Source of the DNA: Planctomycetota bacterium | GTDB lineage: Bacteria; Planctomycetota; OFTM77 | Length of the DNA stretch: 64,000 nt | NCBI GenBank assembly: GCA_029260795.1 | Contig: JAJDCO010000031.1 | Coordinates: 1 to 64,000 of the forward strand | Reading direction: 5' to 3' | Shown here: in pieces, positions 44,856 through 52,935 of the stretch | Layout: each line of letters begins with the position of its first letter | Position numbering within the stretch: the stretch's first letter is position 1 | Notes under the pieces: model-generated | Databases searched by the model: none | Seen by the model: only the letters and a program-made list of their open reading frames with translations | Told to the model about the DNA's origin: nothing | Program-made: the position numbers and the translations under genes

Positions 44856-47339
44856 ATGAGCAACACGAAGCGACTCCCACGAAGCTCGACCGCGCTGCGG
44901 TCCTTGATGGCGTTCCAGGCTGGCCTTCTCGTCTCCATGGCGACCCTCGCCGGTTGCGGCGGGGGCGGTGGTGGTGGCGGCGGTGGCGCGGGTGCGATCG
45001 GACAGGCCGACGAGATCGCGCCGACCGTCGTCGCGACCAGCCCGGCGGAAGCGGACACGGAAGTTGCCACCGACCGCCTCGTCACGGTGACGTTCTCCGA
45101 GCCGATGGACGCGGCCACCGTGAATGAGGACACCTTCCAAGTCCTCGCTGACGGCCAGGCCCTGAGCGGTGTCGTTTCTTACACGGACCAGCCCGAGCCG
45201 ACGGCGACCTTCACGGCTGACGGCGGACTGCCCGACAGCGAGAATCTGGCCGTGAGCCTGTCGAACGACGCGACGGACCTTGCGGGCAACGCGCTCGAGG
45301 CCGCGGTCGACATCACCTTCGTCACCGTCGACCTCGTTGGACCCGAGATCCAGATGGACTTTCCGGGGGGCAAGGTCTTCACGACGGGCGATCGCATCTC
45401 GCTTGCCGGTGTGACCCGAGACATCAGCCGCCTCCAACGCGTCGAGGTGAACGGCGCGCCCGTCGAGAGCACCAACGGCTTAGTGAACTGGCGCTTCGAG
45501 GTGCAGATCTTCGACGGGGACAACTCGATCCGCATCGTGGCCGAAGACGAGAGAGGCAATGTCTCTCGGCGCACGGTACGAGTGCGGAATGACACGCTCA
45601 TGACGTCGGTGACGGATGTCGCTCCGGACCTCAAGCGCGACCAGATGGTGGTGGCTTCGGGGGCGGTGAGTCGGGATGAGATCAGCGCCTTGTTCACGGT
45701 GAGCTTTGAGACCGGTCAAACGACGCTCGTCTCGAAGGACGGCGAGCGAGGAGAGGGACCGGACCTCGGGAAGATCGGCGGAGTGACTGTCCCGAACAAT
45801 GACGACCTTGCCTACGTGACGGACACGACGAGCGGGTCGATCATCGAGGTCGACTTGCTGACTGGCGATCGCGTCGAGATCTCGGGACCGAACCAGGGTT
45901 CGGGTCCGCGGATGAGCCTTCCGACGCGACTCGTCTTCGAGTTCAAGACGAACTCTTTCTTCGTGGTGGCGACGGGAACTGGCGATGTGTTCAAGGTGAG
46001 TCGAGCAAACGGTGATCGAGAGGTCTTCTCCGGTGAGCTGATCAATCCTTCCGCGATCGCTGTCCAGGTCTCGTCCAGCGAGCTCTTCGTCGCGGATCGG
46101 TCGAACGGGCAGATTCACGGCATCAATGCGCTCACCGGCTTCAACCGTGTCATCTCCGACTCCACCGACTCGGGGCCGGAGCTGGACGAGCCGGTGGGCT
46201 TGGCCTTCCTCGAGAACGGCGCCTTCTCCGAGTTCTATGTGAGCGACCGGGGCCTGGGGGCGATCGTCAAGCTCGACTTCAATGGCAACCGCGAGATCTT
46301 TGGGCAGATCGGCGACGGTCGGGGCCCGCTCGAGTCGTTGGGCGGAATCGAGATGGTGGACGGATCGGCCATCCTGGGTGATACCGAGCTGAACGCCGTC
46401 CTCATCGCCAACAAGAACGTCAATCGCACGGTGATGACTCGCGCTTCGGTGGCGACCGGCCCGCGGCTTCGCGACGCGCGTCGCTTGACGTCGACGACCT
46501 CGGGCGCTCTGGTGACGATCAAGAAGGTGGGCACCGTCAGCGAGCTTTTGGTGATCGACCCGAACGACGGGGTTCGCCAAACGGCGGACGATGCCTTCGG
46601 AGCCGGCTCCGGTCCCGAGATTCGCGAGCCGCGAGATGTGACCGGCCCGGCCTCGGGAAGCGAGCTCTTCATCATCGACGTGCGAGCCTTGCCGGAAACA
46701 CCCCGCATTCTTGCCATCGACACGAGCAACGGCAATCGGCGCATCGTCACGTCGGATGAGGTCGGCGAGGGAGAGAGCCTGCCGAACTCGCAAGTGCTGA
46801 CGGCGAACGCCGATGGCTCGAAGCTCTGGGTGAACAGCTTTGGTCGGATCGTCGAGGTCGATACCGAGACCGGCAATCGGACCCTGGTCACTGGAAACGG
46901 ACGCGGCGCCGGCCCCTTCATCGACATCGTCGGCTCGATGGTCCTCGATCAGAACGCGAACCGGCTCCTCGTCGGCTTCGGGGAGGACATCCTGACCATC
47001 GATCTCGAGACCGGGGACCGCGCCGTCTTCTCCGACAAGAATGACGGCGGCCCGGTCCTCGCCGGCTTCAACGGCCTGGCCTTGGATGCAGCCAACGGTC
47101 GGCTGATCGCGGCCGGATTCGAATTCGAGAACCAGGATAGCTTGATCGCGGTCAACCTGATCAACGGTGCTCGTGACGAGCTCTCCGGCGAGGACCGCGG
47201 ACAAGGCACGCTACCGTCACTGATGTCGGGTCTCGTCCTCGATGCCGAGAACGGACGCGCCTTCGTCTCCGACCAAAGGCTCAACGCGGTCTTCATCATC
47301 GACCTGGAGAGCGGTGATCGCGCAGTGATGTCGAAGTAA
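44856..47339 (+). CDS. large lipoprotein with Ig-like domain and beta-propeller repeats
   Basis: 827 residues. The lipobox LAGC (Cys34) is followed directly by ten glycines, a flexible spacer from the membrane. Residues ~50-150 are a Big_5-like domain (APTVVATSPAEAD, VTFSEPMDAATVNEDTF). A second Ig-like segment (~160-250) precedes ~10 propeller-type repeats such as GSIIEVDLLTGDRVEISG, GRIVEVDTETGNRTLVTGNG and AVFIIDLESGDRAVMSK. It should be an envelope lipoprotein that binds something through its propeller. A strong terminator follows. It lies between decayed and intact beta-helix genes. Confidence 0.85.
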   Translation: MSNTKRLPRSSTALRSLMAFQAGLLVSMATLAGCGGGGGGGGGGAGAIGQADEIAPTVVATSPAEADTEVATDRLVTVTFSEPMDAATVNEDTFQVLADGQALSGVVSYTDQPEPTATFTADGGLPDSENLAVSLSNDATDLAGNALEAAVDITFVTVDLVGPEIQMDFPGGKVFTTGDRISLAGVTRDISRLQRVEVNGAPVESTNGLVNWRFEVQIFDGDNSIRIVAEDERGNVSRRTVRVRNDTLMTSVTDVAPDLKRDQMVVASGAVSRDEISALFTVSFETGQTTLVSKDGERGEGPDLGKIGGVTVPNNDDLAYVTDTTSGSIIEVDLLTGDRVEISGPNQGSGPRMSLPTRLVFEFKTNSFFVVATGTGDVFKVSRANGDREVFSGELINPSAIAVQVSSSELFVADRSNGQIHGINALTGFNRVISDSTDSGPELDEPVGLAFLENGAFSEFYVSDRGLGAIVKLDFNGNREIFGQIGDGRGPLESLGGIEMVDGSAILGDTELNAVLIANKNVNRTVMTRASVATGPRLRDARRLTSTTSGALVTIKKVGTVSELLVIDPNDGVRQTADDAFGAGSGPEIREPRDVTGPASGSELFIIDVRALPETPRILAIDTSNGNRRIVTSDEVGEGESLPNSQVLTANADGSKLWVNSFGRIVEVDTETGNRTLVTGNGRGAGPFIDIVGSMVLDQNANRLLVGFGEDILTIDLETGDRAVFSDKNDGGPVLAGFNGLALDAANGRLIAAGFEFENQDSLIAVNLINGARDELSGEDRGQGTLPSLMSGLVLDAENGRAFVSDQRLNAVFIIDLESGDRAVMSK

Positions 47340-47379
47340 AAGGAAGTGGTCGCGAGAGCGAGCTGCAACCCTCGACCCA

Positions 47380-47409
47380 AAAGAGCCCGGCAGTGATGCC
47401 GGGCTCTTT
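47380..47409 (+). terminator. rho-independent terminator after the lipoprotein gene
   Basis: Perfect 13-bp stem AAAGAGCCCGGCA / TGCCGGGCTCTTT with a GTGA loop, followed by CTTT. It starts 40 nt after the stop codon. Confidence 0.85.
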
Positions 47410-47518
47410 CTTTGGTTCGGGGGCGTGCCCAGGGAGCCCGATGACCGATGGACTTCATGGATGCCAGTCTGAGAGCGGAGACCCGTTGACGGGTGAGCGA
47501 CGATCCGACCCTGGGACC

Positions 47519-47565
47519 GCGGCCCGCCCGCATCTTGGAATCGCTGAGTGCAGCCGCCTGCGATC
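47519..47565 (+). repeat. 47-bp direct repeat, left copy
   Basis: Begins GCGGCCCGCCCGCATCTTGG and ends CCGCCTGCGATC. An identical copy occurs at 49218-49264 in the same orientation. The pair brackets the third beta-helix gene. Confidence 0.85.
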
Positions 47566-47670
47566 CACCCCTGAAACGCCTGACGGGGCCTCTCACCCCT
47601 CTGACTTGATGCGCCCGGAGGTGCACGGACCGCGGGCATCCTGCCCGCCAGGCGCTCCAAGAACCTCTCC

Positions 47671-49053
47671 TCACTGCGTGACGAACGAGTGGGTCGGCGT
47701 CACGGAGGGAACAGCTCCAAAGCCATCGACCGTGAATCCCGCATAGAAGATGCGTAGGCCAACGTTCGTGCCGGAAGGAATCGTCACGGGAGCGGTCGTG
47801 GAACCTGGACAAGCACTCAGGGTTACCTGTCGAACGGGCGCAGGCAGGCCCGACCACAGACCGAAGAGGAATCCCAAATCGATGTACAGGCGTTGCCCGC
47901 CGCTCGCCGGCACCTTGACGCCGTCCGAGGCAGCACCGTTTCCGAGGCTGACGAACACGAGTGCGACGTTCCCGCTCTGTGCGGGAGGGGCTTGGGCGGT
48001 GAAGCTCACCGGGCTTCCGACGACCGGGGGGCCATTGAGGCTCCAGAGCGCATCGAATTCGTCCGACCCCATGTCGGGCGTCGCCGTGCCATCGGAGTCC
48101 CCGTCGACGACGCGATCGTCGCCTTCGAAGTCGAAGGGCGATACATTCACAGCCGGGTCGCCCACATCGAGGCAGGGCGAATCACAGGCGAGGCGAAAGT
48201 CGTCTACTGCGGCATCCAGAAACTTGGGGTCGAGGTTGATGTTGCCCGTGCCCCAATGGCCGCCCTGGATGTCGGAGAAGCTCACGTTCGCACCGACGAC
48301 TTCATTCGGGGAGTCTCCCCAGAGGATCGAGTTCTTGATGTTGGTGGTGCTGCCAAAAATCGTGTAGCTGGCGCCACCGAGGCCCGCCGAGTTTCCGCTG
48401 ATCGTGCATTGCGTGATCGTCACCGTGCCGCCGTAGTTGGAGACGCCGCCCGCGTAGCCGGAGACCGAGTTTCCGACGATCGTGGCATTCGTGATCGCCG
48501 CGGTGCTCCCGTATGAGGAGACTCCCCCGCCGTAGGACGAGGCCGAGTTTCCGCTGATGGTGCTGTTCTCGATGGTCAAGGATCCGAAGACGACGAAGAG
48601 ACCGCCACCTTCGATGACCGCGGAGTTCCCGCTCACCGTGCTGTTGGTGAGCGTCACGGTGCAGAGGATGCAATTCACTCCGCCGCCACTCGACGCCGAG
48701 CCATTGCGAATCGTGAATCCATCGAGGGCGAAGGTCTCGCTGGCGGACGCCGTGACGACCGCCCCGGCGGCGCTGCCATCGATGATGGTGGCGAGCTTTC
48801 CGTCTCGACTTTCGATCGAGATCGACTTGCCCGCGAGATTCAGGTTCTCGACATAGGTTCCCGGCGCGACCTCGATCGTGTCCCCGTTGACCGAGGCGTT
48901 GATCGCGGTCTGGATCGTGCAGTAGGGATCGCCGAGAGTACCGCTGCCCGGGCAGTTCGCGTTGCTTCCATCGACGAAGATCGTTTGCAGGACAGAGCCG
49001 ACGATCAGTACCGCGAGCGGTGCGCGAGAGACGGACAGAGCGATGTGGAACAT
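47671..49053 (-). CDS. secreted right-handed parallel beta-helix protein (paralogue 3)
   Basis: 460 residues. ATG 49053 follows AGGGGAG and starts a signal peptide (MFHIALSVSRAPLAVLIVGSVLQ in parts). The family signature VDGSNANCPGSGTLGDPYCT and VIEVAPGTY-like lines are followed by beta-helix coils (LTIENSTISGNSASSYGGG, ITNATIVGNSV, ITQCTISGNSAG), ILWGD, DPKFLDAAVDDFRLACDSP, and the C-terminal domain ending GAVPSVTPTHSFVTQ. It is intact and convergent with the lipoprotein gene. Surface or extracellular role inferred; catalytic function not assignable. Confidence 0.85.
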   Translation of the reverse strand: MFHIALSVSRAPLAVLIVGSVLQTIFVDGSNANCPGSGTLGDPYCTIQTAINASVNGDTIEVAPGTYVENLNLAGKSISIESRDGKLATIIDGSAAGAVVTASASETFALDGFTIRNGSASSGGGVNCILCTVTLTNSTVSGNSAVIEGGGLFVVFGSLTIENSTISGNSASSYGGGVSSYGSTAAITNATIVGNSVSGYAGGVSNYGGTVTITQCTISGNSAGLGGASYTIFGSTTNIKNSILWGDSPNEVVGANVSFSDIQGGHWGTGNINLDPKFLDAAVDDFRLACDSPCLDVGDPAVNVSPFDFEGDDRVVDGDSDGTATPDMGSDEFDALWSLNGPPVVGSPVSFTAQAPPAQSGNVALVFVSLGNGAASDGVKVPASGGQRLYIDLGFLFGLWSGLPAPVRQVTLSACPGSTTAPVTIPSGTNVGLRIFYAGFTVDGFGAVPSVTPTHSFVTQ

Positions 49054-49217
49054 CTGAGCTCCCCTTAAGATACGGAGCCTCTCGGACCAGAGGGCCTCGC
49101 CGGAGAGACTCACCCGTGTTCAAGCTGGCGGACAGGTTCGGACACGCCAAGTGGAGAGCGACGATGCTGCTCCGAGGGGTAATGCCCCAAGCCGCCTGTA
49201 CGGGGCTCATCAAAAAG

Positions 49218-49264
49218 GCGGCCCGCCCGCATCTTGGAATCGCTGAGTGCAGCCGCCTGCGATC
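49218..49264 (+). repeat. 47-bp direct repeat, right copy
   Basis: Identical to 47519-47565. It ends about 70 nt before the probable start region of kinase paralogue 2. Confidence 0.85.
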
Positions 49265-49395
49265 GGTGATGGAGTCGAGGGCTCGCCACCGCTATCCTCG
49301 ACGAGTATCCCCCGCCCAACTCGGAGAGAACCGCCATCGAGCTCGACTTCGAAACCCTGCAGCAGATCGACGCCGTCTGTGAGCGCTTCGAGGAC

Positions 49396-52300
49396 GTGCT
49401 GCAGTCGGGACAGCAGCCGTCGATCGAGGAATGGCTGCCGCCGACCTGGCAACCGGAGGCACGCAGCGCGCTCTTCCAGAACCTGCTCGAGCTCGACGTC
49501 GACTATCGGCGCTCGAGTGGCGCTGTGTGCTCGGCCGATCACTATCGCGCACACTACCCCGCCTACTCGGGCGTGATCGATGCCGTCCTCGAGCCGACTC
49601 CCTCCAACGGTGCCCTCGGTCCCGGCAGCACGCTCGGCCCCTTCGAGATCCTGCGCGAGATCGGCCGCGGTGGCATGGGCGTCGTCTTCGAGGCGCGCCA
49701 GCGCGGTCTGGACCGTCGCGTTGCGCTCAAGGTCTTGCCCTCGGGTGGACTGCTCGATGACGCGGCCATCCAGCGCTTCCAGAACGAGGCGAAGGCGGTC
49801 GCGAGCCTACATCACTCGAACATCGTCCCGCTCTTCGAGCTGGGCGAGGCTGACGGTGTGCGGTACTACGCGATGCAGCTCATCGAGGGGCGCCCGCTCG
49901 ATCAGGTGATTCGGGACCTGCGGGATTCCGAAGGCTCCCGGACTTTCGACTCGCTGGTCGGAGCCTCGGCCGTGCGCACGGCGGCGGAAGTGGACCTCGC
50001 CGCGAGCAGCTCCCGCTCCTCCTCCCGACCGGCGCCGCGTCGCGCTCAAGCGGCCATCGCTCGGATCGGCCTTCAGGTGGCGGAGGCCTTGGTCGCAGCC
50101 CACCGTCAAGAGATCCTCCATCGCGACATCAAGCCTTCGAACTTGATCCTCGACGAGTCCGGCCGCGTCTGGGTCACCGACTTCGGCCTCGCTCGGCTCG
50201 CCGAGAGCGACCTGACGCGCAGCAGCGACTTCCTCGGCACCCTGCGCTACATGTCACCCGAGCGCTTCGATGGCCAAGGCGACGATCGGGTCGACGTCTA
50301 CGCGCTTGGCGCGACCCTCTACGAGCTGGCCGCTCTTCGTCCCGCGTTCCCGGGCAGCGACCAGATCGAGCTGCTCGATCGCATCCGCAAGGAAGCGCCG
50401 CCGCCCCTCGATGGGTTGGTGCCGGATCTGCCCCGCGACCTTCAAACCATCATCGAGACCTGCCTCGCCAAGGAGCCAGCTCGGCGATATCGCACCGCCC
50501 GCGATCTGGCGGACGATCTCCAGCGCTACCTCGAGAGCCGTCCGATCCGGGCGCGACGAGCCTCGATGCTCGAGCGACTCGTCTTCTGGTCGCGCCGGAA
50601 TCCCGCCGCCGCTTTGCTGCTCGCGTTCCTCTTGCTCGTCTCGGTCGGCGCTGCCATCGCCGCCACGCAGTTCGCTCGTCAGAGCGAGGAGAATCGTCTC
50701 CAAAGCGACAAGAACCGCCGCCAGAGCGAAGAGAACCGACGTCTGGCGCAGAGCGAGGGCAAGCTGCGCGGCGAGGCCCAGGAAGCCCTGGCAGACGTGG
50801 CGGCAGCGCGCAACGAGCTGCGTGAGAATCTCTATCGGGCCAACATGAACCTCGCGATGGGAGCGCTCGAGACTCGCGGCGCCAGCAGCCGCGTTCGAGC
50901 GCTTCTCGATCCGTGGCGCCCCACCGAAGGACAATCGGATCTGCGCGGATTCGAGTGGTATCTCCTGTCGTCCCTGGTCGACGGATGCGACCGAATGAAG
51001 CTACCCGGCCAGGGCCGGATGTTCGAGCTGTACTGGACGTCGTCTCATCGCATTGGACGCGCAGCCACCTGGGTGTCGGTCTGGGATGCGGCCCTCCAAA
51101 CGATGTCTTGGAAGCAAGAATCTCACGCGGAGGGCCGCGTTGCCGTTAGCCGGGACGAGCGATTCGTGGCCTTCTCTGGTGAGGACTGGTCTGTAAGCGT
51201 CGCGGATGTCCAAACCGGAGAGATCTTGGCCCGCTTGCCTTGGGAAGGGGAACGGCATCGGGGCCTGTTCTTCGAGCGCGGGGCGACGCGCCTTCGAGTC
51301 GTCGGTGACAAGCTCGACAGCTGGCAAGAGGTCTGGGATTGGCGAGCGGTACGTCGAGTCAGCGCACAAGAGTTGAAAGGTGACATCAGCTGCACCGATC
51401 TCTCTCCCGATGAATCTCTCCTTGCGATCGGAGATTGGGATGGAGCTCTTCGGCTCGTCGACGCCGCCTCGCTCGAAGAGCTCCATCGACTCGACATCGG
51501 CTTGACGAGCGAGGCCGTCCGCTTCTCGCCCGACGGGAGCCACCTCGTTTCGCTCGATCGGAACGGCGGCCGGATTCGGCTTTTCAAGACCGACGGCCTT
51601 GGAATCGCGAACGAGTGGGACGGGCTCTTCGGGAGTGGTCGCTCGGTTCGGTTCAGCCCGGATGGACGCTACCTCATCGCGGTCGGAACCGATCACAGCG
51701 CGTTCGTGGTCGATCGTGAGATCGATGGCTTCTGGCGCCTCAACGGGCCGGAGACGTCGATGCATGACGTCGCCTTTGCGCCACAAGGCCATGAGCAGCC
51801 CACCCAGGTGATCGGGAGCGGCGATGAATCCGGCGTGCTCGCGTTGTGGGACCTCGCAGCCCCGGTCCCATTACGGGAAGTGAACATCCACAGGTCTCCG
51901 GACTTTGTCCGAGTCTCTCCCGGCGGGGGCGAGATTCTGGTTGCCGCGATGGGCACGGGGAATTGGCTTTTTGATCGGGAGTCGGGACTCGATACTGGCC
52001 TCGACGACATCGGACCCGTCCCGGTCGGCTGGAGCCTCGACCGAAGGTACCGGCTCGAGCTCGGAGGCAGGGGCCCGTACTTCTTCGATTGCCTGGACTC
52101 GGTCACAGACGAAAGCCGTCGCTTGGATTTGCCCCCCTTCAAGCGCGCTCCCGGAAACCACCAGCTCGCCATCGGAGCCCGACAACTGGCTCTGAGCAGT
52201 GACGGCAAGGTCTGGTGCGTCGCGCTGGACGGATCCTCACCACCGACAGAGATCTCCACCGCTTCCCACAGCGCCGTCGCCATGGACCGAGCCGAGTCAC

Positions 52301-52752
52301 GCATTGCATGGGTAGGCGCGCACGGAAGCTACCGTTGCCAAGATCTGGCTACGGGGGAACGCTTCAAAGCGCCCCGCAAGCTCACGGGCGGCGCGCGGCA
52401 CATGACCTTCCACCCGGACGGTCGCTCGGTCGCGATCATCCGGGACGTGCCGGGTATCGTCGTCTGGGAGATCGGCGGCGGTCGCCAATCCCGAATCTTC
52501 TCCGATCACTCCCAGATCGCGCTCGAGACGGCTTTTCATCCGGACGGCAGCCGCCTGGCCAGCGCTTCCGAAGATGGCACGGTCAAGATCTGGGATCTCG
52601 CGAGCGGCCAAGTGACGCTCAGTATTCCGCACGGAGCCCCCGTCGAGCGTCTCGCCTGGACGCCCGACGGGATGGGGCTCATCACCGCGACTCGCACCGG
52701 TTGGTTACGCATCTACGACGCCTCGAAGGCCTATGCAGCCGAGCGGAAGTGA
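49396..52752 (+). CDS. membrane Ser/Thr protein kinase with C-terminal WD40-type propeller (paralogue 2)
   Basis: 1118 residues from GTG 49396. Kinase domain: glycine loop near 89-95, Lys112, HRD (242-244), DFG (262-264), RYMSPERF; then a transmembrane helix (~404-423), a coiled linker and a propeller ending SRLASASEDGTVKIWDLASG. Catalytic residues are intact. Homology with paralogue 1 continues upstream of the GTG (IELDFETLQQIDAVCERFED, from ATC 49336), yet no ATG, GTG or TTG begins that segment after the in-frame stop at 49267. The true start is therefore either the GTG, losing conserved residues, or a rare ATC preceded by GGAGAGA. Confidence 0.92.
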   Translation: MLQSGQQPSIEEWLPPTWQPEARSALFQNLLELDVDYRRSSGAVCSADHYRAHYPAYSGVIDAVLEPTPSNGALGPGSTLGPFEILREIGRGGMGVVFEARQRGLDRRVALKVLPSGGLLDDAAIQRFQNEAKAVASLHHSNIVPLFELGEADGVRYYAMQLIEGRPLDQVIRDLRDSEGSRTFDSLVGASAVRTAAEVDLAASSSRSSSRPAPRRAQAAIARIGLQVAEALVAAHRQEILHRDIKPSNLILDESGRVWVTDFGLARLAESDLTRSSDFLGTLRYMSPERFDGQGDDRVDVYALGATLYELAALRPAFPGSDQIELLDRIRKEAPPPLDGLVPDLPRDLQTIIETCLAKEPARRYRTARDLADDLQRYLESRPIRARRASMLERLVFWSRRNPAAALLLAFLLLVSVGAAIAATQFARQSEENRLQSDKNRRQSEENRRLAQSEGKLRGEAQEALADVAAARNELRENLYRANMNLAMGALETRGASSRVRALLDPWRPTEGQSDLRGFEWYLLSSLVDGCDRMKLPGQGRMFELYWTSSHRIGRAATWVSVWDAALQTMSWKQESHAEGRVAVSRDERFVAFSGEDWSVSVADVQTGEILARLPWEGERHRGLFFERGATRLRVVGDKLDSWQEVWDWRAVRRVSAQELKGDISCTDLSPDESLLAIGDWDGALRLVDAASLEELHRLDIGLTSEAVRFSPDGSHLVSLDRNGGRIRLFKTDGLGIANEWDGLFGSGRSVRFSPDGRYLIAVGTDHSAFVVDREIDGFWRLNGPETSMHDVAFAPQGHEQPTQVIGSGDESGVLALWDLAAPVPLREVNIHRSPDFVRVSPGGGEILVAAMGTGNWLFDRESGLDTGLDDIGPVPVGWSLDRRYRLELGGRGPYFFDCLDSVTDESRRLDLPPFKRAPGNHQLAIGARQLALSSDGKVWCVALDGSSPPTEISTASHSAVAMDRAESRIAWVGAHGSYRCQDLATGERFKAPRKLTGGARHMTFHPDGRSVAIIRDVPGIVVWEIGGGRQSRIFSDHSQIALETAFHPDGSRLASASEDGTVKIWDLASGQVTLSIPHGAPVERLAWTPDGMGLITATRTGWLRIYDASKAYAAERK

Positions 52753-52801
52753 TCGGGGCGAGATGGAAGTGCTCGCCGAAAACTGACCCGCCTTCGAGGC
52801 C

Positions 52802-52860
52802 ATGAGATTCCCCTCCGAAGCACCTAAGTCAAGCGAAGGCAATTCGGAAGGGAATCTCAT
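52802..52860. repeat. near-perfect 18-bp inverted repeat between kinase paralogues 2 and 3
   Basis: ATGAGATTCCCCTCCGAA (52802-52819) pairs with TTCGGAAGGGAATCTCAT (52843-52860) with one mismatch around a 23-nt loop. It sits 75 nt before the point where homology to the kinases resumes in the truncated paralogue. It may be a terminator, a short mobile-element remnant, or the scar of the rearrangement. Confidence 0.75.
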
Positions 52861-52935
52861 TCGTTGGGGAAGCACCCGGGGGGTGGGTCACGGTTCGCGG
52901 ATCGGAGCGGGTCAACTTTCGAAGATCGTTTGCAC

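Noticed and set aside
45480..47204. 574-codon minus-strand frame opposite the 44.9-kb lipoprotein
   Set aside because: Repeats of this frame merely mirror the propeller repeats of the plus-strand gene.
52801..52935. Inverted repeat considered as an insertion-sequence end
   Set aside because: There is no second end, target duplication or transposase frame; kept only as a hairpin.
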